DNA of 64,000 bases from Rhodeus uyekii (taxonomy: Eukaryota > Chordata > Actinopteri > Cypriniformes > Acheilognathidae). Numbering within the stretch: the first letter of the stretch is position 1; every line of letters starts with the position of its first letter. Below the pieces are notes generated by a model. It made no database searches. It was not told the origin of the DNA and saw only the letters and a program-made list of their open reading frames with translations. Made by a program: the position numbers and the translations under genes. Of the stretch, positions 1-12,898 are shown in pieces. The stretch is from NCBI GenBank assembly GCA_037043235.1, contig JAWRVZ010000043.1, forward strand, positions 1,587,001 through 1,651,000, in the 5' to 3' direction.

Positions 1-77
1 CTTCAAAATGTCTTCTGTTGTGTTCAACAGAAGAAAAAAAACCTAGATTTTCATTTTTGAGTGAACTATCCCTTTAA
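1..77 (-). repeat. End of a common fish MITE-like repeat
   Basis: The first 77 bases read, on the minus strand, as the well-known fish repeat terminus beginning AAAGGGATAGTTCACTCAAA and continuing to a stretch resembling 'TTCTGTTGAACACAACAGAAGA'-type internal sequence. Related copies occur at 17,388-17,645, 21,785-22,075, 30,465-30,740, 41,624-41,850 and 46,896-47,716. The element is cut by the window edge. No coding potential is seen. Confidence 0.6.
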
Positions 78-280
78 TGAATCAATGACATGATCAACAA
101 AATGAATATGAATGACAACAACAAATGTGCAATGGTGACCTTTAAAGGAAAATAAGGAGAGACTAAAGGGAATTCATTCTACAAAATTATTGTGAGTGAC
201 TTTTGAGAAAGAAATCCACTGTCATGATGCTTAATACATTAACCAGAGTTCATAGGTACCTGTTCCCATAGAGACCTCAC

Positions 281-2262
281 CTCGGCTGATGAGTATCCTG
301 ATGAGGAATATCTAGACATGTCAAAGTCGTCATCGCTGCAAAGGCAAGGGAAAACAGTGAGTTTGAAGCCTGTGGCCAATGCGAACATAAATAAATGAGT
401 GTAGGATGAGTGAAGAGCTTGCCTGTCTGTGTCTAGAGCAACTAAAGGTTTCTCATCTGGACTCTGATCTAAAGAAGAGTAGCCTTTATTGGGAACCACT
501 AGCCTTGATTGAGAAATAAATACAGAGTTAGAAGTCTGTTTGTGGATAAACTTCAAAAATAGACAATGTTCATGTTAAAAACTCTTCATATTTGTACCTT
601 GTTCTGGCCATCACGTTATTTTTCTTGGGTTGTTGATTGACAGGGCTTCCAGCATTGCCATTTTTCAGCGATCCTTTCCTAACCAACTCTCTCTGTTTGT
701 CTGTATAGAGAAATTGTAAGACACATTTAGAATTTAATCATGTCATATGATAATAATACATAATTGCATTTGGCAGCATGGGCAAACCCACAACTCACCT
801 ATCTTCATATGGAGAGGAGAAGGTTTATAATTCAGAGTGGCAGGCTCATTCTCCCTGGTATCTGAGTCTGCCTCTGATGTGGTCGATGATGCTGGATCCT
901 GGTGAACAAGACACAAGTGTCAGGATTGTCTAGTTTTATCGATTAAGTCAATTTTACGTGATGTCTGTTCTTCAGTGCTTTGCTCTGTCCATTTTCATCA
1001 ACATGGATGAGTAAAGCATCCCTTGTTTGATGTATGATTTCTATCAGCTTATTCTAAAACACACCCTGAGATTGATGTAAAAGGAAACAACATTTGCAGA
1101 AGCAAAAGGTGAAATTTGCCAATTCAAATAAAGAATGGATCAAGAATTATGACCAATTTAAACAGTACAAAATCTACTAAAATTGGGATGAAAAACAAAG
1201 GTACAGAGAAAGATATTTGGTAAGTTGGCCGCAAAAACTGTGCAGTTTGTATTGTACATCATATGTAATATAATATATACACCGGACTAGTGGGTAACGG
1301 CCAAAAAATGTGTCGCAGACCCTTGCACCGAGAATAAACACGGTTTGTGCCAATCGAAATCGATTTTTTGTGGTGAATACAGAGAGCATGAAATAATTTA
1401 ACGTCTACAGACATTTAAAAAACAATATTGTCACTCTTAATATTACTATTGCATACTATTAGGTCTATGTAGTTCATATGAACAATTTTCTATTTCTGAT
1501 CTTAATGACATGTTGTTTACATCAGTATGACAAACAGTTCTGGATTTGTGTTGGGCCTCTACTTAATGTCCAATGTAACATCTAAATGAGAACCATTGAT
1601 CTAGAACTAACCAGAGGAACCCGAGGATCTGCCAGATGTCTCTTCGAACAGAGCTGGTTATTTTCCTGAGAATTATTGATGAATTGGGGAAGGGTGGGAG
1701 GACATTATTCAGGTACCATAGCACGTATTCTGCATGATGAAGCAATCTAAGGCTGAGGAGGCCTCTATGAGATTGATGAAACATCACGCAGTTTGTATCA
1801 TTGTTTCAAATGAATGTTACAGGCAGCTTTACGATGAGATAGAAGAACAAGTTGAGCTGAAGTTATACAATAAAATGAATCTGATGTTTTTCTCGATGCA
1901 GGGAGACACACACACACACACACGGTCTCAGTGCGCAGCAGCATCATAGTAGCATCCTTACATTTACAAGCAAAAATACACATCAGACACAGAAGGGACT
2001 CCATCGATCTCTCGTAATATAAGATATTTAACATTTTTTGAAGAAATAACGGTCTGTGATGTCAACACGACACTAATGAAATATTCCACGGGTCGTTAAT
2101 GCACATTGAGTGATAATTCGCCCATTTAAAAATGTTATTAAAACCACATACTGACAACAATTGTGCTAAAATCGGCTTTTAAAGAGGCAATCTGGTTTAA
2201 CTTACAAAAGGCTGCATCTCTGCCTCAGTCGGCACTTGAAATCTGTCAATTTCTTCCATCAT
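281..2262 (-). CDS. fam219a: FAM219A-like protein, exons 1-5 (C-terminus outside window)
   Basis: Five coding exons can be joined on the minus strand: 2206-2262, 799-898, 598-700, 423-503 and 281-335. They give 132 in-frame residues starting MMEEIDRFQVPTEAEMQPF and passing through NYKPSPLHMK, GSPVNQQPKKNN, VVPNKGYSSLDQSPDEKPL and DDDFDMSRYSSSGYSSAE, which are hallmark segments of the FAM219 family. The conserved C-terminal part (roughly 55-60 residues in relatives) must lie left of position 1. The family is small, without membrane segments, and its biochemical role is not established. Phase is consistent across every junction. The intron between exons 4 and 5 (336-422, 87 bp) starts with GC rather than GT (AG|GCAAGC), a recognised minor donor. 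The ATG at 2262 is followed at once by a second ATG, in a purine context (CCAAG). The enho gene lies next upstream on the same strand, as in mammals. Confidence 0.93.
1905..1922. repeat. (CA)n microsatellite
   Basis: Short CA tract inside fam219a intron 1. The rest of this 1.3-kb intron (899-2205) shows no further exon that can be supported. Confidence 0.8.
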
Positions 2263-4584
2263 CTTGGCGGCGGGGTGTCTGAGCCTTTTTGTGAGCGTTT
2301 GTGGTGGATTTCTGCGGATATACCGCAACTAATTGCTTACAAAAATGAAATTTTGCAATTGTGTCGTCGGATATTTGTCAGCCCCGAGAATATCTCCGAC
2401 TCTCCTTCATCCCAGCGATCGCTCGTTAGCCAGCAGTGACCGAGTGGCGACTTAACCACCCACTTCCGGGAGAAACGAGTCTCGAGACGCGAGCGGCACC
2501 ACGGATTCCGCCCCACTCAACGCCATCGAGCCATGTCTGCTCCACCCAAGACTAGCATCAGACACGGACATTGTGCAGGGTTGACTCTGGGTGTTTGTAT
2601 AACCCCGAGATGGCGAGATTTTGTGTGAACGATGTTTTTACGGTCTATGTTGAACCTGTAATCAGGGATCTCGTATAGGGATTAGAATCAAATGCATGCA
2701 AACAAAGACTACAGTGTCCCAATTTAGGTGTTTATAAAAGAAGAACATACACATGTCCGATACCAGACAGAGAGCAATAGACTTCAGGACCCTGGACAGC
2801 TTCTGGAGATTAACCTTAATCAAACTGTCTTTGAGGTCAGAATGGGAGAAATCTGAAAAAAGAGCAAATGTCTAGTCTAATTTAATATTTAATTTATTAT
2901 TTTTTGTGTGTTTTCTTCACCTTTTTTCTAACCATTAATTCCAATCCCAACCCAATATAACGTAATACTTTGAACCAAACATTGACTAGAAATTAAATTA
3001 ATCTAAATATGAACAAAATTTGCTCAAAATGGAAGTAAAACTGTATAAGGTCTATACGGTAGGCCGTTATTCCATACTATCATAATTATGCTGAAATGCA
3101 AGCATATTTCCAATGCATATTCCTGCCATATTCTAATCTAGTAGATTTGTGTTTGCCAGTAGATGGCGCTAATCAATAAGGCATAAAAAACAAACATGCT
3201 ATGACTTATGGTTGTTTCAGAAATTAGTCACTCACATTACTAACAATGTTGTACAGCTGTATGAAAAGAATAATCATCTTTTGTGGTATTGGTATATTAT
3301 CAGTTGGCCTAACACTGTATACAACTTAAATGTTGTATCTTCTGAAGAACTGTTACTTATAAAATTAAATGGACATTTTAAATACATTCCTGCATTTTAC
3401 AACAGCATCAATAATTAAATTTTTCATATTTCACTCAGACACTAAAATTGCTTAGAAAGGCAAAGCTAAAATTATGATCAAGGTGATGATGAGGTTCCCT
3501 GATGGTTATTAAGTACATAAAATGGCATAATTGATTAAAATTGTTGAGCTAGCTGTTGGGGGAAAATGCAATAATTGAGGTAAGAGCATTGCAAAGACCA
3601 TTGTAAAAAGAAAATGAATAATGGTTGCTATTGTGAAATCATTTTTTAGATTGCATTATCTCTTTGATAACTTCTATAAGGTGTTAAGAGGTAAATCACA
3701 TTATTAGTTCATGTGAAATCTCATATGAACAGCTGTTATAAGATTTTCTGTATGAAAAAAAACATTTGCAGTCAGATGTAACACAAATAAAACACAGATG
3801 CTTGCTCTCATCCACGTCAACTGACACATAAAGACATCCTTTAATTCAGGGGGAAATGTTTGTTTGCTTTATATAGGTTATGCAACTATGACATCACAGA
3901 TGGGGATGCAGATCATGTTTATTAGTAATCTGGATTTTATTCCAGTTGCCCGTAACGTAGTTATGTAATTCTTCACTTTGTTTCTGTACTCTACCCCAGG
4001 GCAAATCAGTTCGGAAGCTTCTATGTGTCATTACTGCAGTCTTTTCCTTCAAACACATCACCGCAAATCAAACCACTGGTTCTGCAAACCACAAAAAGGA
4101 CACATTTTCTATGGTTGTCATAATTTGTAATAAAAATTAAAAAAGCGGGAAGAAAACAACTCCATTTTATGTAGCAAAACTACTTTGAGTAGATTTGTAA
4201 AATGACTGTATAATGTGAAATGACTATTTTTAATTAAAAAAAATGTATTTAGCAAACAAAACATGGAGACTTGAACATCATTAACTCAAGTTATGATTTT
4301 GAATTGGTTATAAACAGTTATTGTACATTGTGTATTATATAAGAAGCACAACATCTCAACTTTGCTTTAAAATATTACATTTAACCTTGTACGTTCACTA
4401 CAGTGAATTAGTTATTTGAAACTACTATTTCCAGTGAATATATGAAGAAAAAAAGCCTAATAAACCATTTGATAACCCTTGATCATCACTTACCATAAAT
4501 ATGCTGTTGCTGTCATACATTACATAGATTTTAACAGGTAATATCTGGCATTATCTTTAGTCAGTTACACTGGTGCACCAATAT

Positions 4585-4630
<46 letters not shown>

Positions 4631-5890
4631 TTTGATAATGCACAAAGGTGGGTATGAGGGTATGAGTTTGAGTTTTTTCCTGACATTGACCCAGAGTAAA
4701 AATAATTGAAAGTGCTGAATGTTATAATCATTGTACATTTTACCAGTGACTTTTCATATCTTGAGGGTTGCCAAGTCAGCGGTTTACTTTTAAACGGTTA
4801 CAGAGCATTTAAAAGTAAACATATTGACATATTAGATAAGCTTTGTGAAGGAGGGCCATTGGTAAAGAGCTACAGAGCTGTTTATGATATATGACACATA
4901 TATACATATATATATACACATGTGATATTTTGAGTTTTGATATTTAAGATATGGTCATTAGGCTACTTTTGGGCTAGTTTTGTTACACAGTCCTGGTAAC
5001 CTTGACTCTTATGCCGTCCAGGAGTGTTTCATAATCCTATCAGGACTGAGATGTGATGTAAAGAGATGCAATGCTATAGGGTCTTTGCATCAGAAAAATG
5101 CCTGCAAGCTGAAACGTGTTTGTTGGCAATGTTCATTACTTTTACCCTACTGACCTATAAACACCAGAGGAGGCTGAAACAAAACCCCAATGCAGTGCTC
5201 ACAAGACTCCAGCTGCCCTGTGAGGTTTCAGGCAACATAAACATGCTCAAATTAACCTCTTATATTAATTATCATCATATCCTCATCTCATCGGAAAATA
5301 GTTTATTTCAGGTTTATCATGTGAAAGAGAATAGCAGAAGGAGATTTAATTTTACATATTCTATAATATTCTCTATCTTCTATTTCTACAACTCTCTTTC
5401 ACACAATAATTTCCCCATTTATGCATTTTTGATGAGCGATAGTATACTGTACATCTTGAACTGAAGATAAGAAGTCCATACATGGCCCTTCAGTGGAAGT
5501 TAGGCCTATTTTGTTAGTTAGGGTTGGGAAAGAGAACAGGGAACTAATTCAAGACTAGCACAAAGCGACTAGATGTCCAAAGAGCAATAAATAGACTAAC
5601 AGATGGACTGTCCAAGCACTGTAAAACAGATAAGAGGCTTTGTTGTCTTTACGTAATGATCCTCCAGTTGCAAATCACCAACACACAAACAAGTGTAAGA
5701 CTGAGATACACACAAGGAAACACATACAGATCAATATAAAGAGTTGGTGCTAAACACATTTCAGTTTCAAAATATCTCATACATCATCGACTGATTTCAA
5801 TGTGCAAGATCTTTAACTTTTATCCTTATTACTCATGATTTCAGACAACAACAAAAAACGAATGAACAAATTAATTAGTTTCTATTACAT
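2263..5890. other. fam219a 5' region and gene-free spacer
   Basis: The first 250-300 bases beyond the fam219a ATG (to about 2,560) are richer in GC and CpG than the surroundings and probably hold its 5' UTR and promoter. The rest up to the enho 3' end is AT-rich, and its open frames are short and unlike any protein family. A (TA)n tract sits at 4,580-4,629. Confidence 0.5.
4580..4629. repeat. (TA)n microsatellite
   Basis: About 50 bp of near-perfect alternating TA, interrupted once by AATA. Confidence 0.9.
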
Positions 5891-6373
5891 TTTATTTCAG
5901 TATAAAACATGTTAAGTAATAAAATGCATTGCATGCATCTCAACACAAGCTCTGAGTTAATAAAATATTTTGTCTTTCACCATTGACAATAGCATGATTC
6001 ATGATAGATTTGCTATAGAGTAAGCAAAGAGAATTGTAAAAATATAAAAAGATGCAACAAAGTGAATCTTTGCTAAGCAAACCATGCTGTCACATACTCA
6101 CAGGCTGACAATGCGTCTATTATTGAGATCCTCTTTACAAACTAGAACATTTTAAATGTCCTATTCCAGTCAATGATGTGGTTTTCTAAAAATGCATGTA
6201 GAGCACGTGTACATTTTACATGTTCATTTCACATTTGGGGGTACAATCAGAAATGTCCTAGGCCCTGTGATGAAAAGGACTCCTGTGGAACTTAAATATT
6301 GGGTCTAGGGGAGGAGGGGGCTATGAAGCCCCAATGAACGTAAGCAGTAGCCCTGTATTCATGTTTTTCAGTT

Positions 6374-6580
6374 TCACGCAGCAGTTAATAAGTATTTTTG
6401 CTCTGTTATCTGCTGTTTTTGAGTCTCTGCCAGCACTCGAGCCCTCTCCGGACAGGAAGGAATTTTGCAGGCCTTGTAGAGTATAACAAAGAGAATGAGA
6501 ATAAGCACAGCTACTACTGAGTTGCACACAATGGCCACTATGGCAGCTGCGGACAGCCCAGCTCTTAGTTCTGTCTCCAT
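6374..6580 (-). CDS. enho: Adropin (energy homeostasis associated)
   Basis: A 68-residue frame starting METELRAGLSAAAIVAIVCN. Its core aligns with mammalian adropin: the AIVAIVCN segment, then a hydrophobic stretch at about residues 12-36 (LILILFVILYKAC), and the C-terminal tail ending YLL plus two residues. Mammalian adropin has 76 residues and the same order (AIVCN, hydrophobic segment with Cys, polar tail, YLLQP end). It is a membrane-anchored or secreted peptide linked to metabolic and vascular regulation. The whole CDS lies in one exon, as in mammals. A splice acceptor at 6,834-6,835 (TTTTCAG|GAC on the minus strand) would start this exon at 6,833, leaving about 250 bp of 5' UTR that carries eight upstream ATGs. 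A minus-strand AATAAA at 5,891-5,896 is a plausible poly(A) signal. Position next to fam219a supports the call. Confidence 0.9.
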   Translation of the reverse strand: METELRAGLSAAAIVAIVCNSVVAVLILILFVILYKACKIPSCPERARVLAETQKQQITEQKYLLTAA

Positions 6581-7285
6581 GGTGAGTTGACCTCAGGGAT
6601 CTGATGTTCAAGAATTGGGGAGACACATGAAATCGCAGTTCATCTCAATGGGTTACTGTGCTTCCATTTCTGCTGCCATTTCACATGATTCTTGAAAGTG
6701 CCAACAACACCATCTGGTCCTTTAGTGAGTAAGAATGATCTACTGATCAAAGGTTTGCATCTCGGCAAAAGCTGACTGTCTTGATTATGTTAGCCGGATC
6801 CCAAGGGAAACATCCTTAGCCTCTGAATGAGTCCTGAAAAAAAGAGAAAACAACATTATCTTCATGTAACAATGTATAATCAAGATTTTTTTAAATCTAT
6901 AATTTACTCACTAATAAAAAAACTAAAACATTAGACCTCCAATGAATTTTTTTTGCATTCTTTTCTACATTATATTGAGAGCATTGCAATTTGAGTATAA
7001 AAAGTTGGTTTTATAAAGTCCTAATATTTAGTTTCTCTATTGTGTCTTAATGACAGCAGCTCATGAGCAACTAACTATACTTAGAATAACAACATTTCTC
7101 ATTTTATTTGATAAGTTTTCAGATCCTAAAAATTATTTTAGAAAATTCAGGTTTAAATAATAATAATAATACTATAAATAAAAGGAACAATGTGAAAAAA
7201 CATAACTTCCACTTCAAAAAAAATATGAGTAACTCGCAAAGTTCCTAAAACCCACAGACACATGAAAAAGTCCAAGTATCTAAAC

Positions 7286-7634
7286 TAGAGGTCGACCAAT
7301 TGTATTGCTCAAACTATTAATACATGCTGTAAAAATGTATATGGCATAATGTATATAGTTCATGTAAAGTAGCTAATACAACCCTGTTAACAAATGGGAT
7401 TTGTTAAGTGTTAACTATGAAATGTACATACATGTTTCTTGGTTATAACTAAAGAAACGCACACCTGGCCTGTAATATTTGAATGTTTTAATTATTTTCT
7501 GTAGAACTTTTTATTTTAATATGTTTTTTTTTTTATCCAGTATTCATTTTAAAAACTATCGGTTGGTTGATTAATTGGTTGTAAGCAATTACAGCCCAGC
7601 CTAGTTATCGGTATCGACCATCGATTGACCTCTA
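7286..7634. mobile_element. MITE with TAGAGGTCGACC-type inverted ends
   Basis: The left end reads TAGAGGTCGACCAAT and the right end ATTGACCTCTA, imperfect inverted repeats enclosing about 350 bp of AT-rich non-coding sequence with ATCGG-rich subterminal parts. The type is widespread in animal genomes as a short non-autonomous DNA transposon. It lies within the enho first intron. Confidence 0.65.
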
Positions 7635-8024
7635 ATCTAAACAAAGATGGTTCATCATGTTGAATCTGTTTCCAACCTCATCTCCAGTTGTTTTCTTTAC
7701 CATCAGGTCAGTTCTCTTTTCAGCGCTAAAACTACTGTTAGAGGGTCCGTTTATAAAGACAATCCAGAGCAATTCCACTTTCATCATACTCAAGTTAAGA
7801 GCCCTGACAGACAGCAGTTATTACTGAGCTCTCTCTCTCTCTCACTGCCACAGAATAGGAAGCTCAGGCTTCAAGTTATGAGAAAAACAAATGAACTGAA
7901 AACTAAAAACAAATGTAGGCTCTTGCTCACTCTTTGCAAAATTCATTCTCTTTTTTTACTCGTGCTGATAAAGAAAGATTACCCTCAACATTAGACAATG
8001 ATACTGAACTAAACTAAAAGGAGA

Positions 8025-9970
8025 CATTTCACTCAAAGTATGGTTTGGAGTAGCAAAGGGCACTTAAGGCACAATATCATTTTACTTTCAATATGTTTTA
8101 AAGTGCCTCCAGATACCCCCCACCCCACCCCCTCTCTATACCTTTTATTGCAGCTCTATAAGTATGTCCTGTTGAATAATGCAGGCATGATATAATGCTT
8201 CTATAAATACTTTTTGTAAACCAGATAATTCTCTAGAGAGGACATTATGTCAAACTCCTCATCCAGGATGATGATGTTATATATAGGTCTGAAAATGTAA
8301 ACTGCACCATGACTTACATATATAAGCTAAGCCAATCTAGTCAGTGATTTTGAGATCAATACTAAGCTGAAGGCAATTGAACATCAGGGATTTGATTTGC
8401 TATAGTGCTGCCTTCCTGATCTATACATGAAACTTTTTTCTTCTTCTTTATTTTACAACCAATAATAGCAGATGATTGTATTTGTTTGTTTGTTTTTTAA
8501 ATATATTTACTTGATTGATTCTTATTTTGCTGTGTTTAATATAACTACAAATACATAACATGTTAATTTTCCCTGCAACCCTATAGGACAAGGACTTTGA
8601 AGTAAGAATGGATGCACATTTTTTACACTATCTCAACGCCTCCAAATGTATTGATGAATTGACAGTTATGTCGAATGAAAGAGGTGAAAAGTTAACATAA
8701 ACAGGAAAAATAAAACCACCCACAAATACAAGTGTGATTGCTCATTTTGTCAGTTAGCTTTGAAATGCAAAGAAAAAAAAATGCATATTTATGAAAACAT
8801 ATTTATTTTTCTGACCTTATCGTGGGCAGGATGTATATATGTGCTTCTGTTCCATATTAAACAACATATATGTTTGCACGGACAGGATATATATTTGAGC
8901 ATTTTTAGTGAACACTGGAAAGAAGTTGCAAAGTCTTTTACAGTAATCATGAGGTAAGAAAATAGCTGTTTAGTGACAAAATGTTTCATATTTATATAAA
9001 AACCACTCAAGCTGACATACAGGCTTTAAAAATATATATAATAATAATAATAATGAATCATGTTCCAGGGTTATAAAGAGCTAGTTAAAGTACTACTATG
9101 ACTGAGACAAACACCCCTACCCCCCTAAATGAAGCATCAGGGGAACAATGAAACACTTGTCTGTCCCACACTATGTTGAAGCACAACAGCTGACTTCTGC
9201 TGAATACTAAATACAGCAAACAAGACTACACTCAACTAAACGAGAGAATGGTTATCCAAGACCTTACAACAAATTCACATAATCAATAAACATTATGAAA
9301 GGATGAACTTGCCTGTATGAAATATGAGAAGATGGAGCTCCATTCAAAACCATACGATGCAAACCGTCTGCAGTTTATCGTTTCATCCCGAGCGTAAATT
9401 CAGCTGTTATGGCGATGCTGCTTTTGCAAAGTCGAACCCGCAACTTTTACATAATACCAAGTACTTCTGACGCCGAACCATTATACAAAGCGAGTAAAAT
9501 GAGCTGATGTCCGAATGTGCAGATCAGAAAGTTTTCAGTTGTCGCTAAACAGATCCGTAGATCCAGACGGGTGCGTGTGACCGCGCACAGCATCCAGTGA
9601 ATCAGGTTGAGCTGAAGCGTCAGCGACTCGGAGATCGCATCATCAGTGTCATTTACTTACGCAATGTTTACTTTTCGAGTGCAGCTAATATGCAGATGTA
9701 GTGGCGTTACTCAGAGCTCAGTGTCCCTGCAGTCACCGCCTGTGCCTGTGGGCGTGGTTGTCATTGTGTTGTCCTGAGAACGAAAACAAACGTTAAACTC
9801 TGTTAACCAATGACAGTGCGAAGATCCCAGGTGACGTGATGTCCCTGTAACTGCCTCGTGTTTAAAGATCATCATTATTTTTAATCAGCTTTTAAATGTG
9901 CCCGTTTGTATTCAAAGATGCATCAAAATATCCAGTGCAGTGAGAACTATTCAAAGTCCCCAAAGGCTTC
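8025..9970. repeat. Segmentally duplicated block: enho intron 1 and 5' flank
   Basis: The sequence from about 8,025 to 9,310, then 9,685 to about 9,970, recurs in the same orientation at 27,478-28,955 with high identity. The copy lacks roughly 9,350-9,685. The final part (about 9,885-9,960) recurs a third time at 40,076-40,180. In both other places it is followed directly by elastase 3'-flanking sequence, so the block was duplicated together with the elastase genes. Confidence 0.75.
9661..9770 (-). promoter_or_regulatory. enho: Probable enho first (non-coding) exon and promoter
   Basis: A strong minus-strand donor (ATTGC|GTAAGTAA) ends a candidate exon at 9,661. Sequence just upstream (9,700-9,860) has a G+C rise, a GGGCGTGG-type box (plus strand near 9,750) and a CCAAT motif (plus strand near 9,808). 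This fits a leader exon spliced to the coding exon at 6,833. No coding capacity is expected here. The call rests on splice and promoter signals only. Confidence 0.4.
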
Positions 9971-10011
9971 ATTGTAGCTCCCTCTCCTAAAAATCTGGCA
10001 TTTATTTAATT

Positions 10012-12890
10012 AAAAGAGACGACTTCGAAGAAGCGTACCATCTGGTAAACATCGGATTCTTTTTATAGTCGTATTTTCATCGTCTGTAGATCGGCTATTT
10101 TCAGTTGTTAAACGAGCCGTCTTCTCGACCTCTATATGACATCTGCACAATGAATCTCCAGCATGAACGCAGCTGAATGCGGACGACGTGCTAAACTTAA
10201 CTTTTTAATTTAAACTGAATTACATAAAGAAATAACTATGAATTATGTACACATGATGCTTGGAAATGTATGCAACATTTGTTAATGTGCAGCCATTTAA
10301 TGAAATCTTTCATACTCATATTGCCGCTGCTTTTATGCGATTATTATTTTTATGCGATTATAGGTATCATTACATGTGTATCTACGTGTACTTTTTCATT
10401 ATCACACTTTTTCGTACTGTACAGTATAATAATATAATAATATATAATAATAATATATTTACGAGGAATTCACGTGTTTGGCCTTACAGAATAACAGAAG
10501 ACAAAAAAATGGTTTCATGTATTGTAAATGGACATTTAATATTGCTGTAAATGATCAGGTACAATATGACTTACACAATACAATCAAATCTTACTGGGAA
10601 CAAAAGAAGATTTCGCGAGATAACCCATATATCATATATTACATATATTAACATACAACCCATGTACAGTAATATATTACCGATTTTCCCACATATAACC
10701 CTCAGATGCAGATAATCCGTACACAGTGCTTGTGCGCGAAATTCACACAATAAGAAAACAAACACAAGTCAGAATCAGACCACAAAAAAGCAGTCTCTCC
10801 CTCTTTCTGCGCTGTGCAGTGGCTCGTCCCTTTAAGAAGGTGTTGGCTGAGAAGAGAAGAGCCCGCCCTCATAGCAGCACAGCCAATCACGTCTTCTTGC
10901 ATGATTGACAGGTCATACAGCCTTATCAGCGCCAGCTGTCAGAGTGATAGTTCAAGTGCCAGCTGTCAGAGCGCCAAAGACAACAACCCACTTGAAAGAA
11001 AAATAAAATTTTTATTGATGTACATGATGTGAGTTATTAAATGAGAATGTACACGCTCGAGTGTATTTTAGTGTTGCTTGTTTGATGAAGCGATCAGCAT
11101 TCATCTAAAAAAATGTACATACACTGTACTGTGTATGTTTGCTAACAACAAAAGTCATAAGTAAAACCACCACAATAAAAACCACCTTCGATTCTTGATA
11201 CAAACCTTTAATTATATTCTCCAACAATGCAAATACAAAGATTGCTCACAAAATTACAAAAAATGTGCTACAGCGTGTTATCCCTCAGACAAGATCAATG
11301 AGAGGGAGTGAACCCTCATGGAGTGAGCAGACGCGATCCACGTGCAAGGCAAACTCAGCGCATGCGCAGTGAACTAGGTAGCTATTTAGTCACTTGATAA
11401 CCATGTGAAGTGGTGATTTTGTCCCTCTTTTGTGCTCGAGATATTAGATTTCGGCAACATAAAAGAATCGACATAATCCACAAGAAAATGCTTAGACAAA
11501 TAGAGAGTTTGGCGGTTCCACTTCAAAAACGTCGATATAATAGGATCGGCGAGTTAACTGTGAGTCGAAATAAGTAAACTCCACTGTGATGCACAACTGA
11601 TGAATTTTAGTTCTAGAACTGAATTTAAGCTGAGTAATGACACTTGGCTTGTTAGAGCTGCTTTTCAGGAAAATTTTAATTTGTTGCTATTTTGGAGCTG
11701 CTTTAAAACAATCTAAATTGTAAAGCGCTATAGAAATGGGTGACTTGTATACATATTCAGAATATATCTACAAGGTAAACAGAAATACAAGGGTGGAAAA
11801 TGTATTTGTTTTGATTTTCTAAGTGATAAAATTAGGTATATTCACACTATAAAAATGTTGTTAGTAATGTTTTATTCATAAACATAAATCATTTCTCTCT
11901 CAAAACAATGATTTTTGATTTCTAAGTGAACTAATGTCATATTATTGTTTTCACACGTGATCATTGGCTGTAGGTAATCGGTAAACAAGTGCAATTTAAA
12001 TACCAGCGAGCCGTACATTTTAAGTGATGTGTCTAATGAATATAACTGCATTTTTCATGTTGCAAAAAGTTTGTTCAAAAATCATTAACTGAGTGTAAAA
12101 GTGTATAATGCACTTGCAGTTTTGCAGACTTGGTCTCAAGATCAGTGAAATTTTTTTTTTGAGGGGTCTCAAGTGACCCTTTTAGTGTGTAAGCAGTTAT
12201 AATAAAAAAATTCACTTCATTTAGATTTTTATTTTATTTGTGAAGAACCAGAAAGGGAATTCTGGAATTCTAAGGGAGACAAAATAAGGAGTTCTGCAAC
12301 TGAGGCAACCAAGACAGAGTGTATTGGGACAGTGATGACAGGAGACTTTGTGACTCACACATCACTGAGACCTCAAACTCTGGGGCAGCCATTATAGGAA
12401 TTTTTGGGAGCTCTTGTATCTACGAAAGCCATGAGAGGCGGCCATTAAAGAAAGCTCTAAGACCTGGGGCACATGTCACATAGAGCACAGCATCTGAAAG
12501 AGCCTGGAGAAAAACATCTGAGGCTGAGCAGATAGGCACTTTTAGGTAGCCAGGGCATGAACCTCTGAGTGATCATTACTGGAACCTCTGGTGCTCGGCT
12601 CACATCACAAAAACAACGTACATATATACACATCCCCAAGCAAGCAGTAACGGCAGAACCAAATTCTGCTGCTTCAAGCCATAGTGCCAGATGTGACCAT
12701 GGCCTGCCTGCCCCCCCCAAGACTCTGTGGCGTAACGGAGGGATGGAAGGTCTTTCTGTCAGCCCGCAAGATGCAAAGTTGACAGAAGAAATGTCTGGGA
12801 TTGGAGCTCCTCTTCACCACAACTTAATTGAGGACCTTAAATAGAACAGAAAACACCAGCCTGAAGTACATAATTTCCTTTTGTAATTTC
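10012..12890. other. Gene-free part of a block unique to copy A
   Basis: No host gene can be supported here. It contains an interspersed repeat (10,680-10,925) and AT-rich sequence. The stretch 12,240-12,850 is more G+C-rich and has open frames on both strands, but no recognisable domain. The whole block 10,012-15,746 is missing at the equivalent place in the two sister copies. Confidence 0.4.
10680..10925. repeat. Interspersed repeat, copy 1 (second copy at right edge)
   Basis: It shares long blocks with 63,610-64,000: CACAGTGCTTGTGCGCGAAA / ..GTGCGTGAAA, the A-rich AACAAACACAAGTCAGAATC segment, AGCAGTCTCTCCC, and AGAAGAGCCCGCCCTCAT followed by AGCACAGCCAATCACGTCTT. The two copies have the same orientation. 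The ACCG(TA)TTTTCC..CATATAACCC start hints at a DNA-transposon terminus, but the family is not named here. Confidence 0.7.
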
Positions 12891-12898
12891 TTCCCATT

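Noticed and set aside
6321..6626. 101-codon minus-strand frame overlapping enho
   Set aside because: It opens with GTG rather than ATG, is in another frame from adropin, and shows no family resemblance; the 68-codon frame matches adropin.
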